Made by a program: the position numbers and the translations under genes | Part shown: positions 32,967 through 43,500 of the stretch, one piece after another | How the letters are laid out: every line of letters starts with the position of its first letter | Position numbering within the stretch: the stretch's first letter is position 1 | Notes under the pieces: model-generated | Database searches by the model: none | What the model was told of the DNA's origin: nothing | Seen by the model: the letters and a program-made list of their open reading frames with translations, nothing else | NCBI RefSeq assembly: GCF_000003815.2 | Contig: NC_049980.1 | Coordinates: 15,929,576 to 15,993,575 of the forward strand | Direction of reading: 5' to 3' | DNA length: 64,000 nt | Origin: Branchiostoma floridae | Lineage: Eukaryota > Chordata > Leptocardii > Amphioxiformes > Branchiostomatidae

Positions 32967-35075
32967 GAGCACGTGCAACAGATCCAGCAGAGATAAGTTA
33001 ACTTTGCCAAAATCAAAACCAGTCACACACATGAGTCACACATGTCAGGCATGCCCGAAAGGTACATGGTTGGATATAAGGTTGACAACAATCAGGCATG
33101 ACAACAATCTAAAGATAATGCCAGAACACCTCATTCACAAACTACAACTGGTCTCCGCAAAATAAAACTGGTCTCGACTTCGTAAGACTAGACCACAAGA
33201 CTAGTCCACCAGACGGCAACCACGTTGTGATTTTGCTGCGACCTGGGTTGGATTTTTGTGCCCCAGACTTTAGAATTATGGGTACATAATGCAAAATATT
33301 AACTGAAAAGACAAAACACAAAAAGCCTAAAAAGATCCATTTTAAGGAATTTGTTGCCAGCCTCTAGTGGAAATAGATGGTTCCAAGACGGATGAGTGAC
33401 CCACGGTAGCAGGGCCTGTGATCGATTGTGTAGAACCTCACATCCGCAGGGGAAGTTGAGTTTCAGTTCCCATGAAACCTTATTCCTCCCAAGGAGAATT
33501 GCGCTTTTGGGGGGGCCAATCAAACCGGGCCTGGCACGTTTGGTCGCGGTGAGCCTGTGTTCTCTTGCCCTTCAAGTAACCCCGTGATTCACGCGATTTT
33601 TCGCAAATGCCAGGCAACGGGGAAGAGTCTTTTTATCACTGTCAAAGTTGCGCACAGATGTCTGTAACTAAAGACCCGAGTTTCTTTCTGATCGTCAAAT
33701 TCAATTGAGCAGTGTTTTTGATCATTGAATATGGACTATGCCCCATCGGTTATGGTGGTAAATATTCTGCCTTTCACTACGATATAAATAGTAGACTTTT
33801 TAATCTTATCTACCGCCTGAAGCTCTAAATGTCATATTTTGTTACGTTCAAGTTCACAAATGTGTTCCACACCCACCCCCTCGTTCGTGGGGACATTTAC
33901 ATGTTCTGAGATGATCGTAGTCGTTCCAGATCACTTTGTTTGATCTGCTTTGGACCTCCGAAGGTCACAGGTCACACATTAGGGTACAGAAGGTGATCTC
34001 CCCCTACACAATTGTTTCCAGATGTACTGCAGCTAACTGTGCTACGTCACGTGACTTCTCCAGTGGACCGTTCACTGATTGAGTACGTCCATGTCCAAGG
34101 CCCAGTGGTGAATGTCACCCTGGGGTCAGCTCGACTCTGTCGTCGCCCGCCGCAGGCTGCCGGTATGGCAGAGCACGGGGTTATGCCCGTTTAATTTTCC
34201 CAGCGGGAAGAAATTGCAGATGGGAAGGGTTCAAGGTTGTTTATAGCCAATAGGATACAATTCCGTCCTTTTCCCATTTAGTAGGTAACATTTGGCAACC
34301 AGACAAGAGACGAGCCTCGGAAAACCAATAGACAAAGGGCGGGAAACGTGGGAAATAGCATCAACATAGTGGGAAAAAGCATGAACATAGTGAGGCATAT
34401 ATTCACGAATTTTCAAACCTCTTTCGGCATGGCAATATTCTTGTCAAATGAGTCTTCCTGCATAATGTTTGAAAGGGTCCCAAACATATCACAAATACTC
34501 TGATAAAGCCCACAATGTACGGTTGTGCGGGACTGGTCTCTTGTTCTATCTATGTGAACATGGAGACTTACTCCACAGGAGGCAGAGTGATGAAGGACTG
34601 ATGTCCTTGGGGAGTTTACCTAGGCTAAACACAAAGAAAAGAATTCTTTCTTCATTCCGTGAGAAGCACCGGTTTGTCGCAGAGGGTTACAGTTTGGCCC
34701 AGATCGCCAGGTACGGACTCTATACCCGCTGATTCGTCTAGACAAGACTTGTGGAGAAAACTACTAAAAAGGTCTTAAAACAGAGAAAGGGGGGCTCATA
34801 ATTTTCTTCATCATCCACATTCTAAACTAGGTATGGTGCTGCGGTTAATGCACATAAAAGTTTCACAAAATGGAGAACGTTCGAACGCTGATGGACAATG
34901 GACTTCCTCACCTAGGCGAATCTCTACCATGTGAACACCAATTCAGTGCTTTTATACACTATGGGTCCCTGTATATAAACACCCCATAGATGCAGTTTAG
35001 CGTTCACTTACCGGTTACTCTGCCGCAGCTCGAGCTGACCAGAGCCACGAGGACGATGGCGAATATAGGAAGCAT
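11663..35075 (-). CDS. Thrombospondin, subgroup-B type (TSP-3/4/5-like), 27 coding exons, 990 aa
   Basis: Secreted, calcium-binding, oligomeric matrix glycoprotein. CDS exons in transcript order: 35012-35075, 32279-32402, 30107-30288, 25908-26068, 25079-25189, 23717-23852, 23494-23508, 23126-23211, 22526-22580, 22021-22166, 21464-21604, 20971-21048, 20307-20459, 19675-19779, 18890-18997, 18245-18404, 17701-17819, 17257-17309, 16329-16414, 15839-15934, then 15435-15613 or 15196-15374, 13852-13900, 13396-13592, 12892-12966, 12387-12484, 12109-12248, 11663-11718. All phases agree and the total is 2973 nt. The order is signal peptide, LamG-like N domain, coiled coil, four EGF-like domains, type 3 repeats, L-lectin domain. 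The absence of VWC and TSR domains and the four EGFs place it with TSP-3/4/COMP, which form pentamers. All splice sites are GT-AG except one GC-AG. Exon 5 has an atypical GTTGGT donor, required by frame. Confidence 0.93.
15196..15374 (-). CDS. Thrombospondin alternative exon 21b (non-RGD version)
   Basis: 179 nt, starting in phase 1 after TCTTTACAG and ending in phase 0 before GTTAGT. It encodes the end of the last type 3 repeat and the entry into the L-lectin domain. It is the downstream twin of 15435-15613, with 48 of 60 residues identical by my count, including [13 protein letters not shown]. At the RGD position it has Leu-Val-Gly-Asp. It cannot be spliced to 21a without a frameshift that meets a TGA within 18 codons. 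Confidence 0.9.
15435..15613 (-). CDS. Thrombospondin alternative exon 21a (RGD version)
   Basis: 179 nt, starting in phase 1 after TTTCTAG and ending in phase 0 before GTAAAA. It begins Gly-Asn-Gly-Arg-Gly-Asp-Ile-Cys. The RGD codons are at 15597-15605 (residues 730-732 of this isoform), the same place as the RGD of thrombospondin-1, where the motif reads GRGDAC. The 60-nt gap to exon 21b is very short for an intron, which may physically block splicing of a to b. Confidence 0.9.
15839..19779 (-). CDS. Thrombospondin type 3 (calcium-binding) repeat exons
   Basis: Seven exons encode residues 485-726. They start with the hinge of the last EGF ([14 protein letters not shown]) and continue with Asp-rich repeats such as [61 protein letters not shown] and [11 protein letters not shown]. 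The regular DxDxDG and Cys-Asp patterns are the calcium-chelating wire of thrombospondins. The exon at 17701-17819 ends at a GC donor. The acceptor region of exon 18890-18997 has been amplified as a minisatellite. Confidence 0.92.
18972..19513 (-). repeat. Minisatellite of about 61-bp units derived from an exon/intron junction
   Basis: GAGTTCGGCAYCAGAACACAG recurs about nine times, near 18972, 19033, 19094, 19155, 19216, 19267 (diverged), 19329, 19390 and 19451. Each is followed by TTATCCTGACCAACAGAGAACA and a GAGTTGTTACA linker. The first unit is the real 5' end of the coding exon 18890-18997 plus its splice acceptor. The remaining units lie in the upstream intron and carry copies of both. 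Confidence 0.92.
19675..22580 (-). CDS. Thrombospondin EGF-like domain exons
   Basis: Residues 294-519 come from six exons. A short linker exon with NCDACG leads into EGF1 ([12 protein letters not shown] to CADVDEC), EGF2 ([13 protein letters not shown] to RNRQVC, with the typical EGVGVEFA insert), EGF3 (DLNECNDG to GSFRCGPC) and EGF4 (CSDGGTNPC to KCECKVGW). Four EGFs is the count of vertebrate TSP-3, TSP-4 and COMP, against three in TSP-1 and TSP-2. DVDEC and DLNEC suggest calcium-binding EGFs. All exons from 21464-21604 through 19675-19779 begin and end in phase 0. Confidence 0.92.
20092..20245 (+). repeat. Copy of a dispersed short repeat family
   Basis: Contains AGTCAAACCTATACAACAG, GACCACCTCTACATAAAGACC and TTCCCTGAGTGGT. 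Related copies are near 42028-42125 (reverse orientation), 56708-56870 and 59079-59285. It lies in a thrombospondin intron. Boundaries are approximate. Confidence 0.5.
22181..22216 (+). repeat. AATAC pentanucleotide microsatellite
   Basis: About seven copies of AATAC, the last ones changed to AGTAC, directly upstream (in transcript sense) of the EGF1 exon acceptor at 22167. The tract is in the intron. Confidence 0.85.
23126..23852 (-). CDS. Thrombospondin linker, 15-nt microexon and coiled-coil exons
   Basis: Three exons: 23717-23852 (end of the N domain, [10 protein letters not shown], then a charged linker), a 15-nt microexon at 23494-23508 and 23126-23211. The last encodes residues 265-293 with heptad-spaced hydrophobics ([18 protein letters not shown]), which I take as the oligomerising coiled coil of subgroup B thrombospondins. 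Phases 1-1-0 are consistent. The microexon has a strong GTGAGT donor and a TTCCAG acceptor. Confidence 0.85.
25079..32402 (-). CDS. Thrombospondin N-terminal LamG-like domain exons
   Basis: Exons 32279-32402, 30107-30288, 25908-26068 and 25079-25189 encode residues 22-214. Recognisable strings include [72 protein letters not shown] and [14 protein letters not shown]. This order matches the TSPN fold, which in other thrombospondins binds glycosaminoglycans and receptors. The large introns hold mobile DNA (30.6-31.8 kb and 32.1-32.2 kb) and a GA microsatellite. The long intron 26069-30106 shows no gene that I can support. Confidence 0.9.
25238..25340. repeat. Imperfect inverted repeat, MITE-like hairpin
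   Basis: CTGGGTACCATCCTATTTC at the left end pairs with its near-complement GGATGGTACCCAG at the right end. The inner arms ACACTCGCTAC and GTAGCGAGTGT flank a roughly 15-bp AT-rich loop. Arms are about 43 bp with mismatches. It lies in the thrombospondin intron upstream of exon 5. No autonomous coding is present. Confidence 0.65.
30589..31766. mobile_element. Non-autonomous DNA element with long inverted ends built of subterminal repeats
   Basis: The left end (about 30589-30628) reads ATAGGCGGTAGGCCATCGAG, then TTTTTGTTGAAATCAGTA. The right end (about 31728-31766) is its inverted near-copy. Next to the left end are seven tandem units containing GATTCCCGAGAATC (30690-31045), and next to the right end are four diverged inverted units (31500-31660). 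The middle has no transposase. It sits in the intron between thrombospondin exons 2 and 3. No target-site duplication could be fixed with confidence, so the superfamily is unknown. Confidence 0.7.
32117..32228. mobile_element. Second end fragment of the 30.6-31.8 kb element
   Basis: ATTTCAACAAAAACTCGATGG and CCTATCGCCCAT repeat the right terminus seen at about 31730-31760. They are preceded by GGACTGAGTACACAGT-like remnants. The fragment ends about 50 bp from thrombospondin exon 2 (32279-32402), close to its donor. Confidence 0.7.
32925..32969 (+). repeat. GA dinucleotide microsatellite
   Basis: About 22 GA units with one GGGA interruption, in the first large thrombospondin intron. Confidence 0.95.
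35012..35075 (-). CDS. Thrombospondin first coding exon (signal peptide)
   Basis: The ATG at 35075 starts [18 protein letters not shown], a clean signal peptide with a predicted cleavage near Ser-Cys-Gly. The donor GTAAGT is in phase 1. A CCGCCACAG acceptor ending at 35091 lies 15 nt upstream of the start codon, so a separate 5' UTR exon is expected. Confidence 0.9.
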
Positions 35076-35252
35076 TTTGTCGGCGGGTTTCTGTGGCGGG
35101 TAGAAAAAGAACGGGCGCCAAGTCAGGGAAAATGGAGAAGCATATTTGTGGGAACTCTCATAGATCCTCATAGGGAGAGAAAGATTAACATAGGAAAACA
35201 AACAAAGCTTTGCTAGTCACAACGTATTCCCAAGTCCAGCGATGACACGTAC

Positions 35253-35346
35253 CTGTGATTGGTTCACTTCGCCTGTGGACCGGCCACACTGCGAGGGTGA
35301 AGGCGATGGGTTGAGTGAGAGACTGGTCACGAAGGAGCCTTATAAA
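35253..35346 (-). promoter_or_regulatory. Proposed thrombospondin promoter and 5' UTR exon
   Basis: On the minus strand a TTTATAAGG sequence at 35338-35346 could be a TATA element, with initiation near 35312. A GTACGT donor just below 35253 would end a 5' UTR exon of about 60 nt, joining the acceptor at 35091. This is inference from motifs only. Confidence 0.45.
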
Positions 35347-37402
35347 AGTGTGCTTATGAGAAGGTGCCAAGTCCTGCGCGGCGTTGGAGCGGTGTGAGAT
35401 GGCAGTGTCAGCTGCTCCGGGGTACGACCGTCAGGGGGCCCGCTGTCAAGCAGAATTGATTAGGGCACCGTCGCCTGGGGACACCGGGGGATGGAGAATC
35501 GGAAAAGGGAATAAGACGGGTTGCCGTACATCTGCTACTTGAACTATACGCACGAATAATAGTATTTGTAAAGGCAACTGTTTTGCATGATAGCTAATGT
35601 AACATTTCAATGACTGCGCTTTCATCAAAGAAAACTGCAAGAATCTATTTTTTCACATCCATCATTACTTGTCACCGCATTTGACATGAGAAGATATCAG
35701 CTGGATTTGTCTCGCTGTTGGAAACACTTCAAACAGAAACATATCAAGGTAGGTTATTACTTGTAGACGGGTTTGTTTAGTATACATGCATACGTGGCAT
35801 ACATGCATATGATCAAATAATTTGCCAAAGTATACCAGCGCCCAATAAAACCTATTATACAGAAGTTCTCGTATGGATAAATAAACGTTACCTTATCAAT
35901 GGATGATATAGGACTGTCGACACGGTTCCGATTTGGTGACTGGAAATATCTAAGGACGGTGCATATCTCACATGAAGTTGAAGTCAGACTACAGGTATGC
36001 GCTCCCGTTGAAACTTAGCTTCAGCGTTGCTAATAACAGGAAAGAGTGGGAGGGCACGGTGCCTTAAGGGACTCCGGCCAGACGAGACAGGATCATTACC
36101 GTGATTAAGGGGAGGAATTTTAAAGGTATATAAGGAAACGATTAGGTAAATCTCAGGATACCCTGAAGCCAAATAGTCTTGTTGAAGGAAATGGGACTCT
36201 CTTGGCAGACTTGAGACCGATACTGGACATCTGGTGTACAAGTTTGCACGGCTGAGAATGTAACTGCCTACAACACGAAATCTGTTGGCTTTGAACCTAA
36301 GATTGTCTGAAGGTTTATTGTAAGAAGCTGAGGTTGGTGACAGTGTCTGGCAATAGTTCATCAGCAACAGTTATCGTCCTGACACTCCAGAAAGACTAAT
36401 CACTTTGACCAACACCTATGAAATTGAAGTTCGCATACACTGAGCCTGGCTCCACAGACAAAAGACGACCTGGGACAGAGGGTGATTAGATGTGACGTCG
36501 TCAGCACCTGGCTCAACACCTGTGTCAACAAACATAAGGAAATCGGGCGTCTTTGAACATGTCAGTTTGGTGGCTTCAACGGGAAGACGATTGTCCTTCT
36601 TGTAAAGGTCTCTCTTTGTAAAATAAAATCGTTTTTGAAAGGGATTGAGAAAATGAGTCGAGTTGAGCATGGAAAAAGGCGACGAATGCTGATATAAGAT
36701 ATTGGTAGTGACGTCACTACGACCTCCAGTCCCCTCACCTCCGTATTTGAACGTGTTCTTGTCGATTATTCATGCACCAGCCGTGGTCACGACAATGTAC
36801 GATAAAATGAAAATTGACAGCAGGCGTCACATAGATGAAAGCATTCTGAGAACAGGGGTCGTCCGGTACAAACTGTGTGAGTCAAATGTTTTTGACAGCT
36901 CGAGAGGGTAGTTTTGCCTCCCACATTACACCGCCTCGGCCGCTCGTTGAGCGACCTGGTTGCTCAATGAATTTCATAGATATAGAACGACTATTTTTTT
37001 CGCGTTTTGTTATCTTTCAAATCATACGCTCAAGTCGTGCCTTACATTCTAACTATGAAGCAGGGGTCACATATGAGCGCACAACTGTACAACGGTCGCT
37101 CAGCGATCGCAGGGGGCATAACGGTGATAACCGACTCCATAGTAATTTCACCCAGCCGCTCCCACCTGTGCCCTATGTTACGACAGACCTTTAGTTTGTT
37201 ATCTTAGCACTTACCCAAATAAGAGGGTTTTCCCGTAAAGATTATGTGCTTTGATTTGACCCCGTCTTTCATCAGACAAAGTTGACGGAACCACAACTCG
37301 AATGATTCATCGGTTGTAATCTCGACACTCAAGACTGGTGGGAAGGTTGACAAGCCGAGTAGATCACCGATCAAAGCCAACGAAATAGCTCACTGTCGAG
37401 AG

Positions 37403-37549
37403 ATCGATTCAGACAGGTGTATATAAAGTGTCATCTGTACAGCTTACAGTAAGTACACACACGTATACAGTTACAGTAACACATGTATATACGTGTGTCT
37501 TACAATAAGTTGTACAGATTACAGTCTATGCACACCTGTTTGAATCGAC
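37403..37549. repeat. Long imperfect palindrome, about 65-bp arms
   Basis: The left arm, ATCGATTCAGACAGGTGT through ACACACGTATA, is mirrored by the right arm, TATACGTGTGT through CACACCTGTTTGAATCGA. The arms hold several mismatches and flank a short loop near 37470-37485. The structure is typical of a MITE or a foldback element. Confidence 0.7.
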
Positions 37550-38041
37550 CATGAGAATTATGAAAGCGAACACCCAAAGAAGGGAAATTAAGGGTCATTA
37601 AGTATTTTACCAACTCTCATGATCTTTGCTTTCTTCCTAGAAATCTGACAGCTACCGGCAAGAGGACACAACATGCTGTGTGAGTCACTGCCGCAGGCAG
37701 GTCCTGGTCCCTCCGCTCCGAGGGGGGTTTCAGCCAGCGCACCTCTAGGTACCCGAGGAATGCTAGTAGCAGTATGGCTTCAGGTTGTTACACTCATGGA
37801 GGTAATTTAAAAATGAGGGCAATAGTAACTCAACAAGGCTATAGAAAAACCAATTACCGACATGGATCCAAGACAGTACAAGGCAGCTGGATATCGTACG
37901 AGATATTCACGACGACACAGCGGGCGTACGACGATCGTACGACAGGCGTGACCTGGTCCATGCGGGAAACTCGGCTGTCGTAACGTTATACCGGGTGCAA
38001 TTAGAAGTAACGTTACTAAGAAGATTATGAGGAAAGTCGTG

Positions 38042-38224
38042 NNNNNNNNNNNNNNNNNNNNNNNNNNNNNNNNNNNNNNNNNNNNNNNNNNNNNNNNNNN
38101 NNNNNNNNNNNNNNNNNNNNNNNNNNNNNNNNNNNNNNNNNNNNNNNNNNNNNNNNNNNNNNNNNNNNNNNNNNNNNNNNNNNNNNNNNNNNNNNNNNNN
38201 NNNNNNNNNNNNNNNNNNNNNNNN
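38042..38224. other. Assembly gap (183 N)
   Basis: Run of undetermined bases. Any open frame through it is meaningless. Confidence 1.
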
Positions 38225-38293
38225 TCATTGTTCAGACATTGATTAGTCATTGTTGAACAAGCAAATGACAGCAAAGCACCACTACACTAGTTA

Positions 38294-38365
38294 AAAATTA
38301 GCGTAGTGGCCCTTATTTTAGCGTAGGGGTCACAAATTTTAGCGTAGGGGCCCACTACGCTAAAA
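38294..38365. repeat. Short direct and inverted TTAGCGTAG repeats
   Basis: Three direct copies of TTAGCGTAGKGG near 38298, 38319 and 38339 are followed at once by an inverted copy (CACTACGCTAAAA), so the last pair can form a hairpin. It lies just past the assembly gap. Confidence 0.6.
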
Positions 38366-39171
38366 TGCACTGGCTAGAACCCTGGTATGGTGTCAGGACT
38401 CAACAACATTAATCTGTAGAGACCAGATGATGACTCTCTCTGTCCTTTTCCATCCTGATCGATCTGGAGTTGAGTCAGACGTCAGGCGTATTTTGGACTG
38501 CTGTACGTCCGGGAGTTTTAGATGAGCGTGCGCTTTGCCTCAACTTCAGCGTTCGGGAGACTTTATACCGTTGATACGTTTGACGTCCAAGTTCAGATCG
38601 TGGCCAGGTATTCAACATGCAAAGCATAACATGCCCTAAATGCCAATGATGTATAATCAACCCCGACTCGAGATATTGTAGAAACCTTGCCATCTTCGTA
38701 TTGGTTGAAAGTTGAAAGACCGGATGACTTTTCTTCGCACGTTTGCGTTGGAAATGGATGCCTTTGAGTATGACTTATGAAGTTTTCGGTGTACCTGGGC
38801 GGTATCTATTACAGAAGGGTTGACCTTTTAGGATCCATAGTTTCAGATGTCCCCTTCACTTGTCACAAAGAAGGCCCCCTCCCCCTCCTTCGAAATCGTT
38901 AGCGATGAACATTGTCAAGGTCATCCCGGGTTACCAGTACCTTAGATCTGCGACCTATTAAAGCCTCAGTGTCCTCGACTGACCCCAACAATCGATTCTG
39001 ACAGTCATCACAGTTGGTGACTCAAACAAGCAAATGTGATTCAGCAGAATTCACACAAGTTCTAAATTCTAAACTAGGGTGGTAGATGAGGTATTAGAAT
39101 TTCTTTTCTTAACCTGGAACTGCTGTTCACTTTCCCAATTATCCATAATGTCTCATACTGTAGTTTCCTGC

Positions 39172-39250
39172 TTTAGTGTACATCTCTGAAGCTTCGAAGA
39201 TATACTAGTTTCCTGTAGTATACCTTTCGATTGAAGAGATGTACACTAAA
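39172..39250. repeat. Hairpin with 16-bp perfect terminal inverted repeats
   Basis: TTTAGTGTACATCTCT (39172-39187) and AGAGATGTACACTAAA (39235-39250) are exact reverse complements. The inner arms (TATACTAGTTTCC and GTAGTATACC) pair partially. Probable MITE or foldback relic. Confidence 0.75.
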
Positions 39251-40517
39251 ACATTTTGTCACATAAGCAGATGCTAACCATGTTTCCATGGTTCCTGATC
39301 ATAGTCTTGAATGGCAGTAGTAATTTAGCCACAGAGATGATCTGCTTGGAAATCATAAGTCTCAAGTCCTCGTCATAAATATCTCTTGGTGCTTGTCTGT
39401 GTAATCAATCATTCCCAACCACATGCATGCACCTTACCACTGGTTTATTTTTGTCATACGACCATGGCTGGTATAGTGGAAACAAGTGACTGACGTACCC
39501 ACCAGAGCTGTCTCCGGAACCCATTCCTCCGTCCTGGGATGGAAACTTTCTTGTTAATTTTTCCCTTTCCGTCCCCAGAATCTGAACTCATTACATGAAA
39601 TAGATGAGAATGTGTTTAAAATGACAGATTCAGCAAATAGAATGAACATCATGAGCTCCCAAACAATTGGAGGGACGGAGAAACATTTAAAGCTGGAGAC
39701 AGCCCTGATACCCACAGTCAGTTGGGTTTAAAGTCATCTATACCTTATAGAACATACTGTAACAGTAATGAAATCAGATTACCATTTTGAAGCAGAAAGC
39801 ACCATTTTAATGACAGAATGATCTACCCTCATCTAACTCCATACGGCATACGCTACTCTTTCAGACAATTTTCTCATTATGTATCTAAGAGTAGGACTTT
39901 CAAGTACATTTTCACAGGACATTCCCACCTGCCTACTGCATCTCCTTAAAGAGCTGAGCTGCTTTCCCAAAATGTTTGGTCTTCAATTCTTATTGCAAGG
40001 CCCTTTGACTTAAATAAACAAGTAGTTCTATAAATTGTGTCAAGCTGAGGGAAGAGTTCATGTCATATATAGTTGTTGAATGAGTTGAGAATGGTTAAAA
40101 ACATTATAAAACATAGTGGCAGCAGATATGATTTAATATGTAGTAAGAAATACAAGGAAAATGGAGGACAACCGAACCTGATGCAACAGTTGGCTGACTG
40201 TCACGTGGTGTTTAACACCAGTTCCTATAAATGCAAACTTGCATTGGAAACTGTTAGTGGTCATTGCACATCCCTGTTCTTTTTGAGAAGTTTGATACAA
40301 GTAACACTTGTTCCACCTATCTGGATGACATCTTTCACATGAATAGTTCTCAGCAACAAAAATTCTAGTGGCAGTATAACTGATCATTTTGGAGTAAACA
40401 TGTTGTTACCCTGTTTCCCAATAAAGCAAAAGAAAGTAACTGATGAAATAATATTTTCTCTCATTTATGATAAACATATTTTCCAATGATTATCTACAAC
40501 AAGCAGTTCTAGTAACA

Positions 40518-43500
40518 TCATTGTGCTCCCTTGAATTGGGAATATAGTAACCCTGTTGCTGATATTGCATCACCCAAGCCAACAGTCCTGATTGGATTCT
40601 TACATACTAACACTGGACTAAATGCAAATTCTACCTTTTCCCTCATCCAGCTTGTGACAGGATGATAAGGATCATACTTGACTACTCTCCTCCTCAGTGG
40701 AGGGTGTTGCACAGATAGTGGGAATGCCAGTGGAATCTTTAAGTCGGTATCTGCAGGTGTGATGATGTCATCCACTCCACAAGCCTGCTGGGGCGCCACC
40801 ATGCATCCTGCTGCAGTGGCTGATGGGAGGTTCCCCCATAGGTTGGGGAGGGCAGCGGTGACGTGGAATGTCAGCGAATGGAAGTGGATCCGGGAGAAGC
40901 GGGAAGTGGGGTTCTCTTCTGAATTGCCATAAGTGTCGAGAAGCCAGAAGAGGATATCGTTTACTGCTGGGATTTCCGGCTGGCCCCCTTCCAGAACTTC
41001 TGCATGGAGTGGCCCATCCACAGACTTGCACAGGAAGGTCAGCTCTTGTTCATTGAGTCCAATGGAATGAACCACAGGGAAAACCTGCAATCAGGGTACA
41101 AACCATTCTTCAATACACAACTAGTGGTGATCAATTATAGGTAGATAATTGACTATTGATAGGGCAAAGGATGAAGCTTAGAAAGAATTAAGGAATTGAA
41201 GACACAAGAAAGTCTTGAAAACAGATATTCCAATCCTTGCAATTTTCTGCACCTACAATCCTTTGGTAGGTGTATTTGCAAAATTGAGATTAATGCAACC
41301 TGAGTGTCACCCTAGTTAATTGGTTATGGGAGACTATAAAAGACCCGATAAACTCACTAGAGTGACACTCAGGCCAAGATGAAAAAAAGTTTGAGATTGA
41401 CATGTTTTGAACTTTTGAAGAAAGAACATGCTTAATCCTATAACAATCTCTATCCCCACAGAGAACCCACCCACCTCAGCTGCAACTTTTTTCAGGAACG
41501 CCATGTCGACCATGCTGGCCAGCTCCAGGTGGACAGCGATGCCTGCAGGAATGTTCCTCAGCATGTGGACGATCCTCTCCAGCCGTGTCTGTCTGAAACT
41601 CTCCTTCTCCTTCTCTAACAGGTGCAGCCCGGACAGGACCACCAAGTCTGGGCGGAACTGCTCAAGCTGTCCGAAGAACGCCTCCAGCGGTTCCATCCTC
41701 GCGTTGGAGATGTCGTTGGAAAAGATGAAGCGGGTGGCGACGGCGGCCTCCACGTCCCCCCAGGTCTCCCCGCGCCCAAACTCCAGGATGAGGTGAACTT
41801 CGTCCTGTGCCCTGATGCAGTCCCTCGGGACCTGAATGTCGGAGCTCAGCAGCTTCATGGCCTGTGGACCCATTGGTCCACCTAACAATACCTGAGGATA
41901 GTAGAAATATGGAGGATGTGTAGACGATTTACAGGAACGTCCCAAGAAGACCAGTCAGGGTACCAATAATATCTTGTCTATATGGATAGGTGTTTATCAT
42001 GCACAGAATTCTTAATACTTGTATCAATGGGAAAAACTATCAAAGGGACCACCAAAAAGTGGTTACATTGGCCAGGTGGTCTTAATGTAGAGGTGAGGTG
42101 GTCACTTGTACAGGTTAGACTGTGTATCAAGTGTTTATCTTCATGCAAAGTGATAGGATATGCTGAACTCTTGAATCTTAACCCAAACCCGGATATATCC
42201 GGCACACCTATACATGCCCTGTGTGCCGCTCCCGGTTATATACGGGATAGCATATTCCTGTAAAGTAGCAGCTTTGCACGCATGTAGCGTACGAACCCTG
42301 GAAGTTCTGGACTAAGGCTTGTTCTGGGGTTTCTTTTTGGAGGTCAGCGGCCAACCCTGGCGCTGATAGCATTTTATAGGGCTGAAACTCTGGCAGTTTA
42401 AGGGTTAAAGAAAACAGCAATATGACTGAACAAGCTCCTTTCAGCTCAATGTTGAGCTAACACTGCCTTTTTGAATACTATTGGCAACTTTAAAATCAGA
42501 ATAAAAACTTTTTTATGAAACTGTGAGTAAAATTCTAAAAGATAAGGTTGATGTATATCTACCTGAACACCCATGGCTGTCATTCTCTCACCCATCAGTG
42601 CTGCATTACCACCAATGAAGAACTAATGGTGATAAAAAGGACACTTTTGTCATCTGAAAAAAGATACTGTTGTCATCTGTACAGACCAAAGCTTTCAAAA
42701 AAGGTATCAAGAATAAAAATTTTTCGTTCAACCTAACAAGCTAAATGACATTCAACTACAATTGTACAAGCTCACTGACAATGTAGTCTACCAAAAGCAT
42801 ATTTTGATGAATTCAAGGCGGTCCTTGATTAAAAAAAACCTGAGCACATTGTAGAAGACATCTAACAGATCAAAGAAGTACTGCAATTGTAAATTCTGAA
42901 GGACAGTTGACTGTAAACCGCAAGTAGGTTATCGGGGACGAAGTTCCAGTGGGATCTGCTGGAAAAGATCTGAATGCGTAAATTTCTTGCAATGGCAGGC
43001 TGTCACAATTTGCCCCTATGATCTGCTTGGAGATTAGTTGACTGCAAAATACATATTAGGCCACAGCAAGTAAATTTTATGGATTACATCAGCGCGCGCA
43101 TTAATTTTCGCCTGATTTCAGAAAAAAAAAAACATGAATTTTTTTCTTCTGCAGGGATGGTCAACATAATGATAAAGTACCAAAATGAGACAATATGTTG
43201 TGTTGTAGCCTAATAGTTGTACTTGTAGAAGTGACACTTGCAAGGTACCCGAGACTGTAGTTATAGAAACGAAACTTATTGGATAGTTGTGACACAAATA
43301 TTGAAGCTATGAGTGTGGTTACGAACTTTGTTGGTGATGTCAGTCTACCACACTAATGCCACTTTTACCACACCAGTACATGTCTTGAATACAGGAATGA
43401 ATGCCTTGTTGGCTCTGATACCATGTTTTGTCCCTTTAGTTTTTTTACAACAGTCATCACAACGTTACGGTGCCTATTTTTGAAGATGTAGCCATCTTGT

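Larger units (their letters stand above)
35347..40517. other. Intergenic region between thrombospondin and ADPGK
   Basis: No exon with supported phase or domain was found. Palindromic repeats and an assembly gap are listed separately. The ADPGK 3' UTR must occupy the upper end, but no AATAAA close to the stop codon was identified on the minus strand; an ATTAAA-like signal near 40131-40136 is possible. Confidence 0.5.

Noticed and set aside
35984-36367. 127-aa minus-strand open frame
   Set aside because: No domain, no splice partners and no coding bias; about what chance gives in intergenic DNA.
37807-38274. 155-aa minus-strand frame spanning the assembly gap
   Set aside because: Its open length is created by undetermined bases.
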